A stretch of DNA of 64,000 bases. Origin: Crotalaria pallida (Eukaryota; Streptophyta; Magnoliopsida; Fabales; Fabaceae). Shown one piece after another: positions 34,601 through 48,700 of this stretch. The position numbers were made by a program, and so were the translations under genes. Under the pieces are notes generated by a model. The model was not told the DNA's origin. It ran no database searches and saw only the letters and a list, made by a program, of their open reading frames with translations. How positions within the stretch are numbered: the first letter of the stretch is position 1; every line of letters starts with the position of its first letter. Location of the stretch: assembly GCA_037953625.1 (NCBI GenBank), contig CM075649.1, forward strand, positions 74,617,290 through 74,681,289. The letters are read 5' to 3'.

Positions 34601-37576
34601 AAATTGTTTTATGTGATGTTTTCAAAGTGATTTCAAAGTGTTTAAAGAATTAAGAAAAGTTAAAGATGTTTTGAGAAAAACAATCATGTTTTAAGACTTC
34701 CGACGAGGAATGAAAAGCATTTTTAAGTTAATAAAAGTTTTCTTGATAAAGTTGGTAATGAAACTGTGTTTTTAATTAATTCGAGGGACGTTGCAGACGA
34801 GGGATTAAGGCAATGGCAGCAACCAAGATCAGAGAAGACTGTGCACATCAAATTGCTGGACCTCAGGTGAGAGAGTAGCTTTCCTAAGACACCGTGGTAG
34901 TAGGTGTTGTATTAAGACGTTCCGTATCAGCTCAAAGATCGGAACTAGGTGGTTCTGCGTCAGTAGTATAGTGGCAATTGTGTGCTTTGTGTGGCCACTT
35001 ATACGAATAGGACAAAGACCACATTGTTGTGTGTGATGGGTGATGATGAATTGTTTATGTTTGTTATCTATGTTTGCTGATATCATATTTATAGTTAAGT
35101 ATGTGATAATGAGAAATAAAGGATAGTGATAGCAAAAGAGATTAGAAAATAAAAGACACCAAGAGAAAAGATAACCCTGTGTGGCTTAAGTCCTTACGGA
35201 ATAAGGCAGCCTTACCTTGATAAGACACTAAGAGTGGAGATAATGATTAGAGGTTTGAGATACTGATTGAGAAGAGATGATGCGATGTGAGTGAGCCAGA
35301 GCTGGGAAAGAGTGATGATGTGGAAATGAAAGTGAAGAGTTGGTGAGGATGGAAATAGAATTCTTTGGTTTTGTTTTCTTGGACTGAGACTGGTGTTGAG
35401 TCGAGCTTGCTCCTCCATCAGCTCTCAAGAAGAGAAAGTTTTTGAGAAAAACTTTTGCAAAGAAATGTTTTAAAAAGGAATTTTTGAAAAGGGTTTGCAA
35501 ATCTTTGGAAACGAGTTTTTTTTTAAAATGTATTTTTGAAAGGGGTTCCCAAAATGAGATTTTTGAAAAGAATTTACAAAATGTATTTTGAAGGGTTTCC
35601 CAAAATGAGAAATTTTTTTTCCAATATTGGTTTTATGAAAGTGATTGTGAAAAGAGGTTTTGAAAAAGGATTTCGAAAGGAGAATTTTTTAGATGAGTTT
35701 TCTAAAGGAGATTTTGGGAAGAGATTTATGAAATGAAATTTTAGAAAAGGATTTATGATTGGAAGTTTTGAAAGAGTTTTGAAGAGGAATTGTGAAGTGA
35801 GATTTTGGAAGTTTATGAAATGAGATGTTAAGAAAAGGTTGTTCTGGGGAAAAGTTTTTGTGGTGAGATTCAAGTTGTGATTGTGATCCCGCCCTGTGCC
35901 AAGTTTGAGTCATGAAAAGTGATACAAAGATAGCGGTCAGGACTCATTGAAGGGATGCACGAAGGGTGAGCTGACCAATAGGTTAATCAAAGATAAAAGA
36001 CTTTAAAAGACATTAACAGCGAACGCGGTGAGGTATGAGTGTTAACCCGAAGTAGTGGAGAGGAAGGAACGATAAGTATCTGCGGATACTTAGGACGAGA
36101 TTGCATTAGGGGAGGACGATGACGGTGAAACGTCAAGAAGTCTAGAGTATTGTTGTAGGCAGAACGAACTCCATAAGTGGTGCACTAACGTGGTGAGGAC
36201 TGGGCCTAATACCGTGGTAAGTTCTGCGTGCACACTAGAACAATACTGTCGCCCCCTAGATTGCAAATCGAGAACAGTGAGAGGAACTGGAGTGGGGCAT
36301 TTTGTTTGCCGCTGAGAGCGTGCCATGTTATATATGAAATGATATGATTTGAGGCTGGGCCTCCTGGTCAGGGACCATTTGTTGTGTGACAGCTGTCGTG
36401 CCCGCACGGTAAAGGTTCTGTACTCCTGTTTGCTTCCGACTAGGTGGATGGTGGCCGAGGAGATGTAGGCATGAGACGTGAGCGCTAACTACGAACGGAC
36501 GCGTACCTCGATGATTCTTTAATCCCCCTTAATCATCGATGGTTGTAATTTGATAAGACTTATAAGAAAAGATTTATAATTAAGAAAAGTAAAGTTTGTG
36601 AAGTTTTGATGATGAGGAGGTGAAGTTGGAACAAGTGATGGAAACCCTTGAAGAGGGAAAGGATATAAGTGAAAGATTGAGAATGGTGAATGAAGATGTG
36701 ATTTGAGGAAATGATTGACAATTAAAAGATGTTATATAAGAAGTTTAATAAGATAATAAGATTTGTGATGTTATGTTTGAGTGCTGTGTGGTGCCTTGTT
36801 GTATTGTGTGTGTTGTCTTGATATTCCACCTGCGGTAAATCCACAACGTCGACGACTTGTCGTTCGCTTCGCTAACTCTTTCCTGCCCGTTGGCATATCG
36901 GTGTCTCCGGTACTCCAATGCGCAGATGGATTATCGCATGGAGATTTCAACATGGACCAGACATGGATGCGTTTGGAAGCGTACCCCATCTGGATGGGTG
37001 TGGATCGGTGATTCTCAGATCGTGATTCCGGATCTTGAGCATCGACTTTGCGGAGCAAACCTAGGACCACTGTTGGGACAAGTATCTGTCCGAGGATACA
37101 GAGACTATGAGGAGAAGGTGCGATGTGAAGCTCAGAAGATTGCTTCTGCTTCAACTAGGATGCAGTGGGTGCCCAAGCAAGGTGGGCCAGCAGCGACCAC
37201 CGTGGCGTCTTCTTCTGGAGTTAAGAAAGAGTGCAAAGAGGATCGGGTGCTTCACCCGATAATTTTCATTAGGCAGAGTCGTAGGTAGGGTAATTAGTTT
37301 AAGTTGTTGTAAGAATGAGTCAAGGATTTCCTTAGCAATGTATCACTCTTGTAACTGTGCCCTACTTATTTCGTGAACTGGCCAAATGTTTAAAACTGTT
37401 TTTGAAAAACTTGGGAGTGAAGGTGCGGAATGGTTTTTAAGTAACGACCCGGTTTTCAAGAAAGAACGAGAGTATGCACTAACCGCTTCCCAATACGTTT
37501 AAAAAAAATGACCTCATTTCTGCAACCTTTACTTAAATGAGGATTGTTTTCGGATGGTGAAAATCGGGGCGTTACA
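31647..37576 (+). repeat. LARD LTR 2
   Basis: 5,930 bp, same internal order as LTR 1 and nearly identical by eye. Diagnostic differences: the first telo-box mutated, a T-run (aatttttttt) instead of an A-run near 35610, and ccattaatttt before the TATA box. Confidence 0.9.
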
Positions 37577-38700
37577 GAGTGGTATCAGAGCTATGTTAGT
37601 CCTTTGTGGCTTTAAGCCATGCTTTGCTTTGCTTTGCTTGCTTGATTGTTTGCTTGTTTGTTTGTGTGATGGTGAGTGCTTGCTAGTGCAAGGATAGGAG
37701 TTTGAGATTAGGTTCTCGTCTTCTTAAGATGTGGGACTTAGTTGTCCCTAGTGTCTGTTGCGTTAGATTAAGGGCCCTGATGGTTAAGTTAGTTTAGATA
37801 GATTCTAAGGTTAAAATCCCATGACCCTTGAGATAGTATTATCTTTTGTCAAGACCTAAGTTGTTGACCCCAATGTATCTTTGATATTACCCTTAAGAAA
37901 ATAGAATGTTATTCTTGAGACCCGTGTTTGTTGGATTGTTCCAACAACGATAGTTAGCTGAAATCCAATTTCTTCTTTTTGCCCTTCTATTAAACCCTCG
38001 TCTTACCAATCTTTCCAAGAATTGCTGACCTAAATTGTGATATTAGGAATGTCATGGCTATCCAAATAGTTTAGGCTTGAATGGTTGTGGATGGATAAAT
38101 GATGGATATTGAGTGAAATGTAGGACAATAGTGCGCTTAGTAGTAAGTCTGATCGAAGTTGGGGAGCCACAAGGAAGGAAAGAGAAGTATATTGACCTTA
38201 GTTCAGGAAGAGTAAGGAAGATTAGACCCCTTTTCTCCATCTTTAGACGTCCAGACCAGAGAAATAGTCGGTTAGAGCCTCAGAGTTAGAAGAGGAATTA
38301 GAGAAAGGAGTGATTGTTTGTAGGTAGTGAGATCTTAGAGTCTAGTGGATAGTGAGTATTTTAGGTTAAACCCAATGCTTTTGGAGATGTGTGCATTTTG
38401 TTTGCTTGTTTTTCCCTGGGTTTATACCCAAGATTGTGCTCATGGTGACGGCGATCAGCTAAAGGAACAACATCTTCTTCGGTTAGTCTGTGTGACTTAA
38501 CTCGGTTTGACCCGTAAGTGGTGTGCTATGGAGCTTTTTCATCCGAGCGCGACACACGAGGAGTGTTGTGAAGAGCATAGTGTCAGTAAAGGAAAGGACG
38601 ATTTTGAAGCGAAATTAAGGATGATGTGCGAGTTGCTTTGCCCTGCTGCCTAATCCGCAACGTATTTCTCGGGCACGAGAAATCTTTAAGTTGGGGAGAC
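37577..38700 (+). mobile_element. LARD internal region 2
   Basis: 1,124 bp, same primer site and polypurine tract as region 1. It carries gtctgttgcg and cgggcacgag variants where region 1 has gtctgtggcg and cggggacgag. No coding capacity. Confidence 0.85.
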
Positions 38701-41700
38701 TGTAACACCCCTCAAATTCCTCGTACGGTTTTAAATTCTAAAAAGAATATTTTGTGAGAAAAAATTAAATTTAAAGGATGTTTTCTTAAAGAAATTTCTA
38801 AAATCATGTTTTCAAAAGTGACAAATGAATTTAAAGAAATGATTTTCATGAAATAATGCCATGATTTTTAAAGTTGACTTTTGGAAATAATGATGTGATA
38901 AGAATTATTTTATGAAAGCGTGTTTTGTTTCCTAAAAATGTGTGCTTGATATTTTGGTGCCATTAAAAAAAATTCTATGCATGAATGATTTATTGTTCTA
39001 TATATGTGCGGTTTTGTGTGTATGCTTAGTATCATGTGGAATTAAATTAGTAAATGAATGTGATTAAGTGTGAATGTATGTATGTGTGTAACATGCATGT
39101 ATTGGTATGATGTATATGTGTGCATGAGTGTAGGTGTTAGGCGTGGAAATGGGTGAATGTATGCATGAATGAATGAGTGAATGTATGCATGTATATCTGT
39201 GTGCAACGTGTAGGTGCATGAAAGAAGGTGTGATTAAGGTGTGTATGTGTAAGCCTAGGAGTGTGCCGTGTGTGAGTGTAGGAAGCCTAGGATTTTTCTT
39301 AAGTAGTAAGCAAGCAACTAAGTTGCAACTAAGTAACTAAATCCTAACCAATCCCAAACTAAACCCTAACTAATGGTTGAAACCCTAATGGAAAGCTCCT
39401 AAGTCAAAAGCCTAATGTGAAACCCTAACCCCTTATGTCCCCCACGTGTTCCCCTTGGAGATGATAAACTCCACCCATGCAATTTTATGATGTACCGAAT
39501 TTACCCCTCCTCTTTAGCTCATGACCGAAGCAACCCCAAGGACCAAATAGGAAGCCACAAATTTTTATATAAGCCAAGCCTTTGGTGTATTTCATTCATT
39601 CCCTATCTCATTTCTCATTTCTTCCTTCGTTCCACACACCAACACCAAACACCAAGTCTAAGAGCCTCTCAAACTCTTAGACCAAGAACAAAGAAAATAG
39701 AAAATAGAAGTTTAGAGAAAGAAGAAGAGGAAACCGTGAGGTTTAGAGAGGAAGAAGAAGAGGAGATCAACCCCCCCAAACTTAGGAATCCCTTGAAGAT
39801 CAAGTGCTTTAGAAGACCTTTCTTCTTGGTATAACCGAAGACCCTAGAAGCATTAAACTTAGTTTTGTTTGTAATCTTGTAATTTTCTTTCTTCCCTTGC
39901 ATGTTTGTGTTATGGCTTGATCTAAGCTTGCATGTAATACTTTTGCTTTGATATTGATTTTAAGACCTAAATGGATATGTGTTACTCATGTTGATGTTTC
40001 GGTTGATGTTGTGTATGATGGCTATTGATGTTTTTCTTTTAGATCTAAAGCTTTGTTTAGGATCTTTGTGAATTTGGTGTAGATCTTCTTTGCATGTTTG
40101 GATTCGATGCTTAAAACCGTGAGTCATTAAGTGTTTTATGTGTTTATTTGATAAATAAATGTTTGATCTAAATTTACCTTTGATTTTGGTCCTGCATGTT
40201 CTTTGATTGTTGATCTTGAACCCTTGCATGTCTTGATTTTGGTTTAATTTTAAGAAAATCTTTGATTTATGTCTTGATCCTTGATTGGATCTTGATTTTT
40301 GTTTTAAAGTTTTATAAATGATTTTTGAAACCAAAAGCTTTCTTATTTTCTCAAAGGCATGTCACGGTTTTTGGGTCCCTTTTTCATCTAAAGTAATTTT
40401 TGTTTCTGATTTATGTCTTGATCTTTAACTTTGACTACAAGCTTTGCATGTAAATTTTTGAAACAAAAGCTCTTTATTTTCTTGGACTTTGTCTCGGTTT
40501 TGACCCCTTTGTTACCCAAGACGATTTTGTCTCCTATTTGTGTTCTTATGTGAAATTCCATGACTTGATCTACATGATCTAGATGCATGCATGTTGATCT
40601 TGTTCCTTGAAAAAGTTATTTTTATGCTCCTTGAGAAATAAATTAAAAATGTTATGTTGATCCATGATTTTTATAGAAAAGTTTAAGATTTCTTCTTGCA
40701 TGTTAAGTTTTAAATGAAATGATTATGTTTCTTGAATTGCATACCTCGGTTTTTGAAGGGAACTTAGGGAAATAAGTTTAAAGTGATTTTCTTTGCATGA
40801 ATATGTGTTGATCTTGTATGTGATGCATTCGGCTATGTTTGATTCATGCCCATGCTTTGTATTTTGTGAGAATTTGATATATGCTCTATGTATGTGCATG
40901 ATATTTGATTTGAAATAGGTTAGAGTTTGATTGTCTTCTAAGTTGTAGCTCATGGTCTTGTCAAAAGAAAGAAGAAATAATTTTATAAGTTTGTGTATGT
41001 TTGATGATGTATGTATAGTGTAGAATAATTGATTAGGAATAGGTTTTGTGCTAGAATGACTATGTATGCATGCATTCGGTTTGTGTACTTAAGTATGCTT
41101 TAATGATTTTGTTTTATAAAATAATATGTTTCTAAAGTTAATTATTTGTTGGATAATTGAATTAAGTGTTTGATTGTAAGAATGTTTGATTAAGAATAAG
41201 TGCTTGGTTTGAAATCAAATTGAATAATTGTTTAATTATTTATGTGCCTTGACTTATCAAAGTGTGTTGTTGATTATGTGTGTGATTGGTTTTAAAAAAT
41301 TATTTGGTTTGATTTATTTGAATTTGTGAAGTTGTGTTTTAAGTTTTGTTTTATAACAAAAAACTTGAGTTTTCAAAGTATTAATATTGAATTAAAGAGT
41401 GTTTGAAACAAAATGAGTTTTTACGATGTTTTCGGATTTTATTAAATGGATTTTTGTAAAGTATTTCCTTGCTGTCCAAATCTATTTAAAAGTGATTTCT
41501 TGATTTTTAAATTGAGTTCATGAGACTCAAAGTTTGGTTTTCAAAAGGTAATTGATTTGAGCAAAACCCGGATCGAAACCGGTGAATTTTTCGGTGTTTT
41601 TGAATAAGGTTAAGGTGCTGTCCAAGACGGACCAGCAACCTAACCAATTGATTTAAATTGTTTTATGTGATGTTTTCAAAGTGATTTCAAAGTGTTTAAA

Positions 41701-44629
41701 GAATTAAGAAAAGTTAAAGATGTTTTGAGAAAAACAATCATGTTTTAAGACTTCCGACGAGGAATGAAAAGCATTTTTAAGTTAATAAAAGTTTTCTTGA
41801 TAAAGTTGGTAATGAAACTGTGTTTTTAATTAATTCGAGGGACGTTGCAGACGAGGGATTAAGGCAGTGGCAGCAACCAAGATCAGAGAAGACTGTGCAC
41901 ATCAAATTGCTGGACCTCAGGTGAGAGAGTAGCTTTCCTAAGACACCGTGGTAGTAGGTGTTGTATTAAGACGTTCCGTATCAGCTCAAAGATCGGAACT
42001 AGGTGGTTCTGCGTCAGTAGTATAGTGGCAATTGTGTGCTTTGTGTGGCCACTTATACGAATAGGACAAAGACCACATTGTTGTGTGTGATGGGTGATGA
42101 TGAATTGTTTATGTTTGTTATCTATGTTTGCTGATATCATATTTATAGTTAAGTATGTGATAATGAGAAATAAAGGATAGTGATAGCAAAAGAGATTAGA
42201 AAATAAAAGACACCAAGAGAAAAGATAACCCTGTGTGGCTTAAGTCCTTACGGAATAAGGCAGCCTTACCTTGATAAGACACTAAGAGTGGAGATAATGA
42301 TTAGAGGTTTGAGATACTGATTGAGAAGAGATGATGCGATGTGAGTGAGCCAGAGCTGCGAAAGAGTGATGATGTGGAAATGAAAGTGAAGAGTTGGTGA
42401 GGATGGAAATAGAATTCTTTGGTTTTGTTTTCTTGGACTAAGACTAGTGTTGAGTCGAGCTTGCTCCTCCATCAGCTCTCAAGAAGAGAAAGTTTTTGAG
42501 AAAAACTTTTGCAAAGAAATGTTTTAAAAAGGAATTTTTGAAAAGGGTTTGCAAATCTTTGGAAACGAGTTTTTTTTAAAATGTATTTTTGAAAGGGGTT
42601 CCCAAAATGAGATTTTTGAAAAGAATTTACAAAATGTATTTTGAAGGGTTTCCCAAAATGAGAAAAAAATTTTCCAATATTGGTTTTATGAAAGTGATTG
42701 TGAAAAGAGGTTTTGAAAAAGGATTTCGAAAGGAGAATTTTTGAGATGAGTTTTCTAAAGGAGATTTTGGGAAGAGATTTATGAAATGAAATTTTAGAAA
42801 AGGATTTATGATTGGAAGTTTTGAAAGAGTTTTGAAGAGGAATTGTGAAGTGAGATTTTGGAAGTTTATGAAATGAGATGTTAAGAAAAGGTTGTTCTGG
42901 GGAAAAGTTTTTGTGGTGAGATTCAAGTTGTGATTGTGATCCCGCTCTGTGCCAAGTTTGAGTCATGAAAAGTGATACAAAGATAGCGGTCAGGACTCAT
43001 TGAAGGGATGCACGAAGGGTGAGCTGACCAATAGGTTAATCAAAGATAAAAGACTTTAAAAGACATTAACAGCGAACGCGGTGAGGTATGAGTGTTAACC
43101 CGAAGTAGTGGAGAGGAAGGAACGATAAGTATCTGCGGATACTTAGGACGAGATTGCATTAGGGGAGGACGAAGACGGTGAAACGTCAAGAAGTCTAGAG
43201 TAATGTTGTAGGCAGAACGAACTCCATAAGTGGTGCACTAACGTGGTGGGGACCGGGTCTAATACCGTGGTAAGTTCTGCGTGCACACTAGAACAATACT
43301 GTCGCCCCCTAGATTGCAAATCGAGAACAGTGAGAGGAACTGGAGTGGGGCATTTTGTTTGCTGCTGAGAGCGTGCCATGTTATATATGAAATGATATGA
43401 TTTGAGGCTGGGCCTCCTGGTCAGGGACCATTTGTTGTGTGACAGCTGTCGTGCCCGCACGGTAAAGGTTCTGTACTCCTGTTTGCTTCCGACTAGGTGG
43501 ATGGTGGCCGAGGAGATGTAGGCATGAGACGTGAGTGCCAACTACGAACGAACGCGTACCTCGATGATTCTTTAATCCCCCTTAATCATCGATGGTTGTA
43601 ATTTGATAAGACTTATAAGAAAAGATTTATAATTAAGAAAAGTAAAGTTTGTGAAGTTTTGATGATGAGGAGGTGAAGTTGGAACAAGTGATGGAAACCC
43701 TTGAAGAGGGAAAGGATATAAGTGAAAGATTGAGAATGGTGAATGAAGATGTGATTTGAGGAAATGATTGACAATTAAAAGATGTTATATAAGAAGTTTA
43801 ATAAGATAATAAGATTTGTGATGTTATGTTTGAGTGCTGTGTGGTGCCTTGTTGTATTGTGTGTGTTGTCTTGATATTCCGCCTGCGGTAAATCCACAAC
43901 GTCGACGACTTGTCGTTCGGTTCGCTAACTCTTTCCTGCCCGTTGGCATATCGGTGTCTCCGGTACTCCAACGCGCAGATGGATTATCGCATGGAGATTT
44001 CAAAATGGACCAGACATGGATGCGGCTGGAAGCGTATCCCATCTGGATGGGTGTGGATCGGCGATTCTCAGATCGTGATTTCGGATCCTGAGCATCGACT
44101 TTGCGGAGCCAACCTAGGACCACTGTTGGGACAAGTATCTGTCCGAGGATACAGAGACTATGAGGAGAAGGTGCGATGTGAAGCTCAGAAGACTGCTTCT
44201 GCTTCAACTAGGATGCAGTGGGTGCCGAAGCAAGGTGGGCCAGCAGCGACCGCTGTGGCGTCTTCTTCTGGAGTTAAGAAAGAGTGCAAAGAGGATCGGG
44301 TGCTTCACCCGATAATTTTCATTAGGCAGAGTCGTAGGTAGGGTAATTAGTTTAAGTTGTTGTAAGAATGAGTCAAGGATTTCCTTAGCAATGTATCACT
44401 CTTGTAACTGTGCCCTACTTATTTCGTGAACTGGCCAAATGTTTAAAACTGTTTTTGAAAAACTTGGGAGTGAAGGTGCGGAATGGTTTTTAAGTAACGA
44501 CCCGGTTTTCAAGAAAGAACGAGAGTATGCACTAACCGCTTCCCAATACGTTTAAAAAAAATGACCTCATTTCTGCAACCTTTACTTAAATGAGGATTGT
44601 TTTCGGATGGTGAAAATCGGGGCGTTACA
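38701..44629 (+). repeat. LARD LTR 3
   Basis: 5,929 bp. It shares the A-run variant (gagaaaaaaattttcc near 42660) with LTR 1, but the ttcggttcgct and tcaaaatggacc variants near 43918 and 44000 with later copies, so it is a mosaic. Confidence 0.9.
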
Positions 44630-45753
44630 GAGTGGTATCAGAGCTATGTTAGTCCTTTGTGGCTTTAAGCCATGCTTTGCTTTGCTTTGCTTGCTTGATT
44701 GTTTGCTTGTTTGTTTGTGTGATGGTGAGTGCTTGCTAGTGCAAGGATAGGAGTTTGAGATTAGGTTCTCGTCTTCTTAAGATGTGGGACTTAGTTGTCC
44801 CTAGTGTCTGTTGCGTTAGATTAAGGGCCCTGATGGTTAAGTTAGTTTAGATAGATTCTAAGGTTAAAATCCCATGACCCTTGAGATAGTATTATCTTTT
44901 GTCAAGACCTAAGTTGTTGACCCCAATGTATCTTTGATATTACCCTTAAGAAAATAGAATGTTATTCTTGAGACCCGTGTTTGTTGGATTGTTCCAACAA
45001 CGATAGTTAGCTGAAATCCAATTTCTTCTTTTTGCCCTTCTATTAAACCCTCGTCTTACCAATCTTTCCAAGAATTGCTGACCTAAATTGTGATATTAGG
45101 AATGTCATGGCTATCCAAATAGTTTAGGCTTGAATGGTTGTGGATGGATAAATGATGGATATTGAGTGAAATGTAGGACAATAGTGCGCTTAGTAGTAAG
45201 TCTGATCGAAGTTGGGGAGCCACAAGGAAGGAAAGAGAAGTATATTGACCTTAGTTCAGGAAGAGTAAGGAAGATTAGACCCCTTTTCTCCATCTTTAGA
45301 CGTCCAGACCAGAGAAATAGTCGGTTAGAGCCTCAGAGTTAGAAGAGGAATTAGAGAAAGGAGTGATTGTTTGTAGGTAGTGAGATCTTAGAGTCTAGTG
45401 GATAGTGAGTATTTTAGGTTAAACCCAATGCTTTTGGAGATGTGTGCATTTTGTTTGCTTGTTTTTCCCTGGGTTTATACCCAAGATTGTGCTCATGGTG
45501 ACGGCGATCAGCTAAAGGAACAACATCTTCTTCGGTTAGTCTGTGTGACTTAACTCGGTTTGACCCGTAAGTGGTGTGCTATAGAGCTTTTTCATCCGAG
45601 CGCGACACACGAGGAGTGTTGTGAAGAGCATAGTGTCAGTAAAGGAAAGGACGATTTTGAAGCGAAATTAAGGATGATGTGCGAGTTGCTTTGCCCTGCT
45701 GCCTAATCCGCAACGTATTTCTCGGGCACGAGAAATCTTTAAGTTGGGGAGAC
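44630..45753 (+). mobile_element. LARD internal region 3
   Basis: 1,124 bp with primer site and polypurine tract. It shares gtctgttgcg and cgggcacgag with region 2. No coding capacity. Confidence 0.85.
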
Positions 45754-48700
45754 TGTAACACCCCTCAAATTCCTCGTACGGTTTTAAATTCTAAAAAGAA
45801 TATTTTGTGAGAAAAAAATAAATTTAAAGGATGTTTTCTTAAAGAAATTTCTAAAATCATGTTTTCAAAAGTGACAAATGAATTTAAAGAAATGATTTTC
45901 ATGAAATAATGCCATGATTTTTAAAGTTGATTTTTGGAAATAATGATGTGATAAGAATTATTTTATGAAAGCGTGTTTTGTTTCCTAAAAATGTGTGCTT
46001 GATATTTTGGTGCCATTAAAAAAAATTCTATGCATGAATGATTTATTGTTCTATATATGTGCGGTTTTCTGTGTATGCTTAGTATCATGTGGAATTAAAT
46101 TAGTAAATGAATGTGATTAAGTGTGAATGTATGTATGTGTGTAACATGCATGTATTGGTATGATGTATATGTGTGCATGAGTGTAGGTGTTAGGCGTGGA
46201 AATGGGTGAATGTACGCATGAATGAATGAGTGAATGTATGCATGTATATTTGTGTGCAACGTGTAGGTGCATGAAAGAAGGTGTGATTAAGGTGTGTATG
46301 TGTAAGCCTAGGAGTGTGCCGTGTGTGAGTGTAGGAAGCCTAGGATTTTTCTTAAGTAGTAAGCAAGCAACTAAGTTGCAACTAAGTAACTAAATCCTAA
46401 CCAATCCCAAACTAAACCCTAACTAATGGTTGAAACCCTAATGGAAAGCCCCTAAGTCAAAAGCCTAATGTGAAACCCTAACCCCTTATGTCCCCCACGT
46501 GTTCCCCTTGGAGATGATAAACTCCACCCATGCAATTTTATGATGTACCGAATTTACCCCTCCTCTTTAGCTCATGACCGAAGCAACCCCAAGGACCAAA
46601 TAGGAAGCCACAAATTTTTATATAAGCCAAGCCTTTGGTGTATTTCATTCATTCCCTATCTCATTTCTCATTTCTTCCTTCGTTCCACACACCAAGACCA
46701 AACACCAAGTCTAAGAGCCTCTCAAACTCTTAGACCAAGAACAAAGAAAATAGAAAATAGAAGTTTAGAGAAAGAAGAAGAGGAAACCGTGAGGTTTAGA
46801 GAGGAAGAAGAAGAGGAGATCAACCCCCCCAAACTTAGGAATCCCTTGAAGATCAAGTGCTTTAGAAGACCTTTCTTCTTGGTATAACCGAAGACCCTAG
46901 AAGCATTAAACTTAGTTTTGTTTGTAATCTTGTAATTTTCTTTCTTCCCTTGCATGTTTGTGTTATGGCTTGATCTAAGCTTGCATGTAATACTTTTGCT
47001 TTGATATTGATTTTAAGACCTAAATGGATATGTGTTACTCATGTTGATGTTTCGGTTGATGTTGTGTATGATGGCTATTAATGTTTTTCTTTTAGATCTA
47101 AAGCTTTGTTTAGGATCTTTGTGAATTTGGTGTAGATCTTCTTTGCATGTTTGGATTCGATGCTTAAAACCGTGAGTCATTAAGTGTTTTATGTGTTTAT
47201 TTGATAAATAAATGTTTGATCTAAATTTACCTTTGATTTTGGTCCTGCATGTTGTTTGATTGTTGATCTTGAACCCTTGCATGTCTTGATTTTGGTTTAA
47301 TTTTAAGAAAATCTTTGATTTATGTCTTGATCCTTGATTGGATCTTGATTTTTGTTTTAAAGTTTTATAAATGATTTTTGAAACCAAAAGCTTTCTTATT
47401 TTCTCAAAGGCATGTCACGGTTTTTGGGTCCCTTTTTCATCTAAAGTAATTTTTGTTTCTGATTTATGTCTTGATCTTTAACTTTGACTACAAGCTTTGC
47501 ATGTAAATTTTTGAAACAAAAGCTCTTTATTTTCTTGGATTTTGTCTCGGTTTTGACCCCTTTGTTACCCAAGACGATTTTGTCTCCTATTTGTGTTCTT
47601 ATGTGAAATTCCATGACTTGATCTACATGATCTAGATGCATGCATGTTGATCTTGTTCCTTGAAAAAATTATTTTTATGCTCCTTGAGAAATAAATTAAA
47701 AATGTTATGTTGATCCATGATTTTTATAGAAAAGTTTAAGATTTCTTCTTGCATGTTAAGTTTTAAATGAAATGATTATGTTTCTTGAATTGCATACCTC
47801 GGTTTTTGAAGGGAACTTAGGGAAATAAGTTTAAAGTGATTTTCTTTGCATGAATATGTGTTGATCTTGTATGTGATGCATTCGGCTATGTTTGATTCAT
47901 GCCCATGCTTTGTATTTTGTGAGAATTTGATATATGCTCTATGTATGTGCATGATATTTGATTTGAAATAGGTTAGAGTTTGATTGTCTTCTAAGTTGTA
48001 GCTCATGGTCTTGTCAAAAGAAAGAAGAAATAATTTTATAAGTTTGTGTATGTTTGATGATGTATGTATAGTGTAGAATAATTGATTAGGAATAGGTTTT
48101 GTGCTAGAATGACTATGTATGCATGCATTCGGTTTGTGTACTTAAGTATGCTTTAATGATTTTGTTTTATAAAATAATATGTTTCTAAAGTTAATTATAT
48201 GTTGGATAATTGAATTAAGTGTTTGATTGTAAGAATGTTTGATTAAGAATAAGTGCTTGGTTTGAAATCAAATTGAATAATTGTTTAATTATTTATGTGC
48301 CTTGACTTATCAAAGTGTGTTGTTGATTATGTGTGTGATTGGTTTTAAAAAATTATTTGGTTTGATTTATTTGAATTTGTGAAGTTGTGTTTTAAGTTTT
48401 GTTTTATAACAAAAAACTTGAGTTTTCAAAGTATTAATATTGAATTAAAGAGTGTTTGAAACAAAATGAGTTTTTACGATGTTTTCGGATTTTATTAAAT
48501 GGATTTTTGTAAAGTATTTCCTTGCTGTCCAAATCTATTTAAAAGTGATTTCTTGATTTTTAAATTGAGTTCATGAGACTCAAAGTTTGGTTTTCAAAAG
48601 GTAATTGATTTGAGCAAAACCCGGATCGAAACCGGTGAATTTTTCGGTGTTTTTGAATAAGGTTAAGGTGCTGTCCAAGACGGACCAGCAACCTAACCAA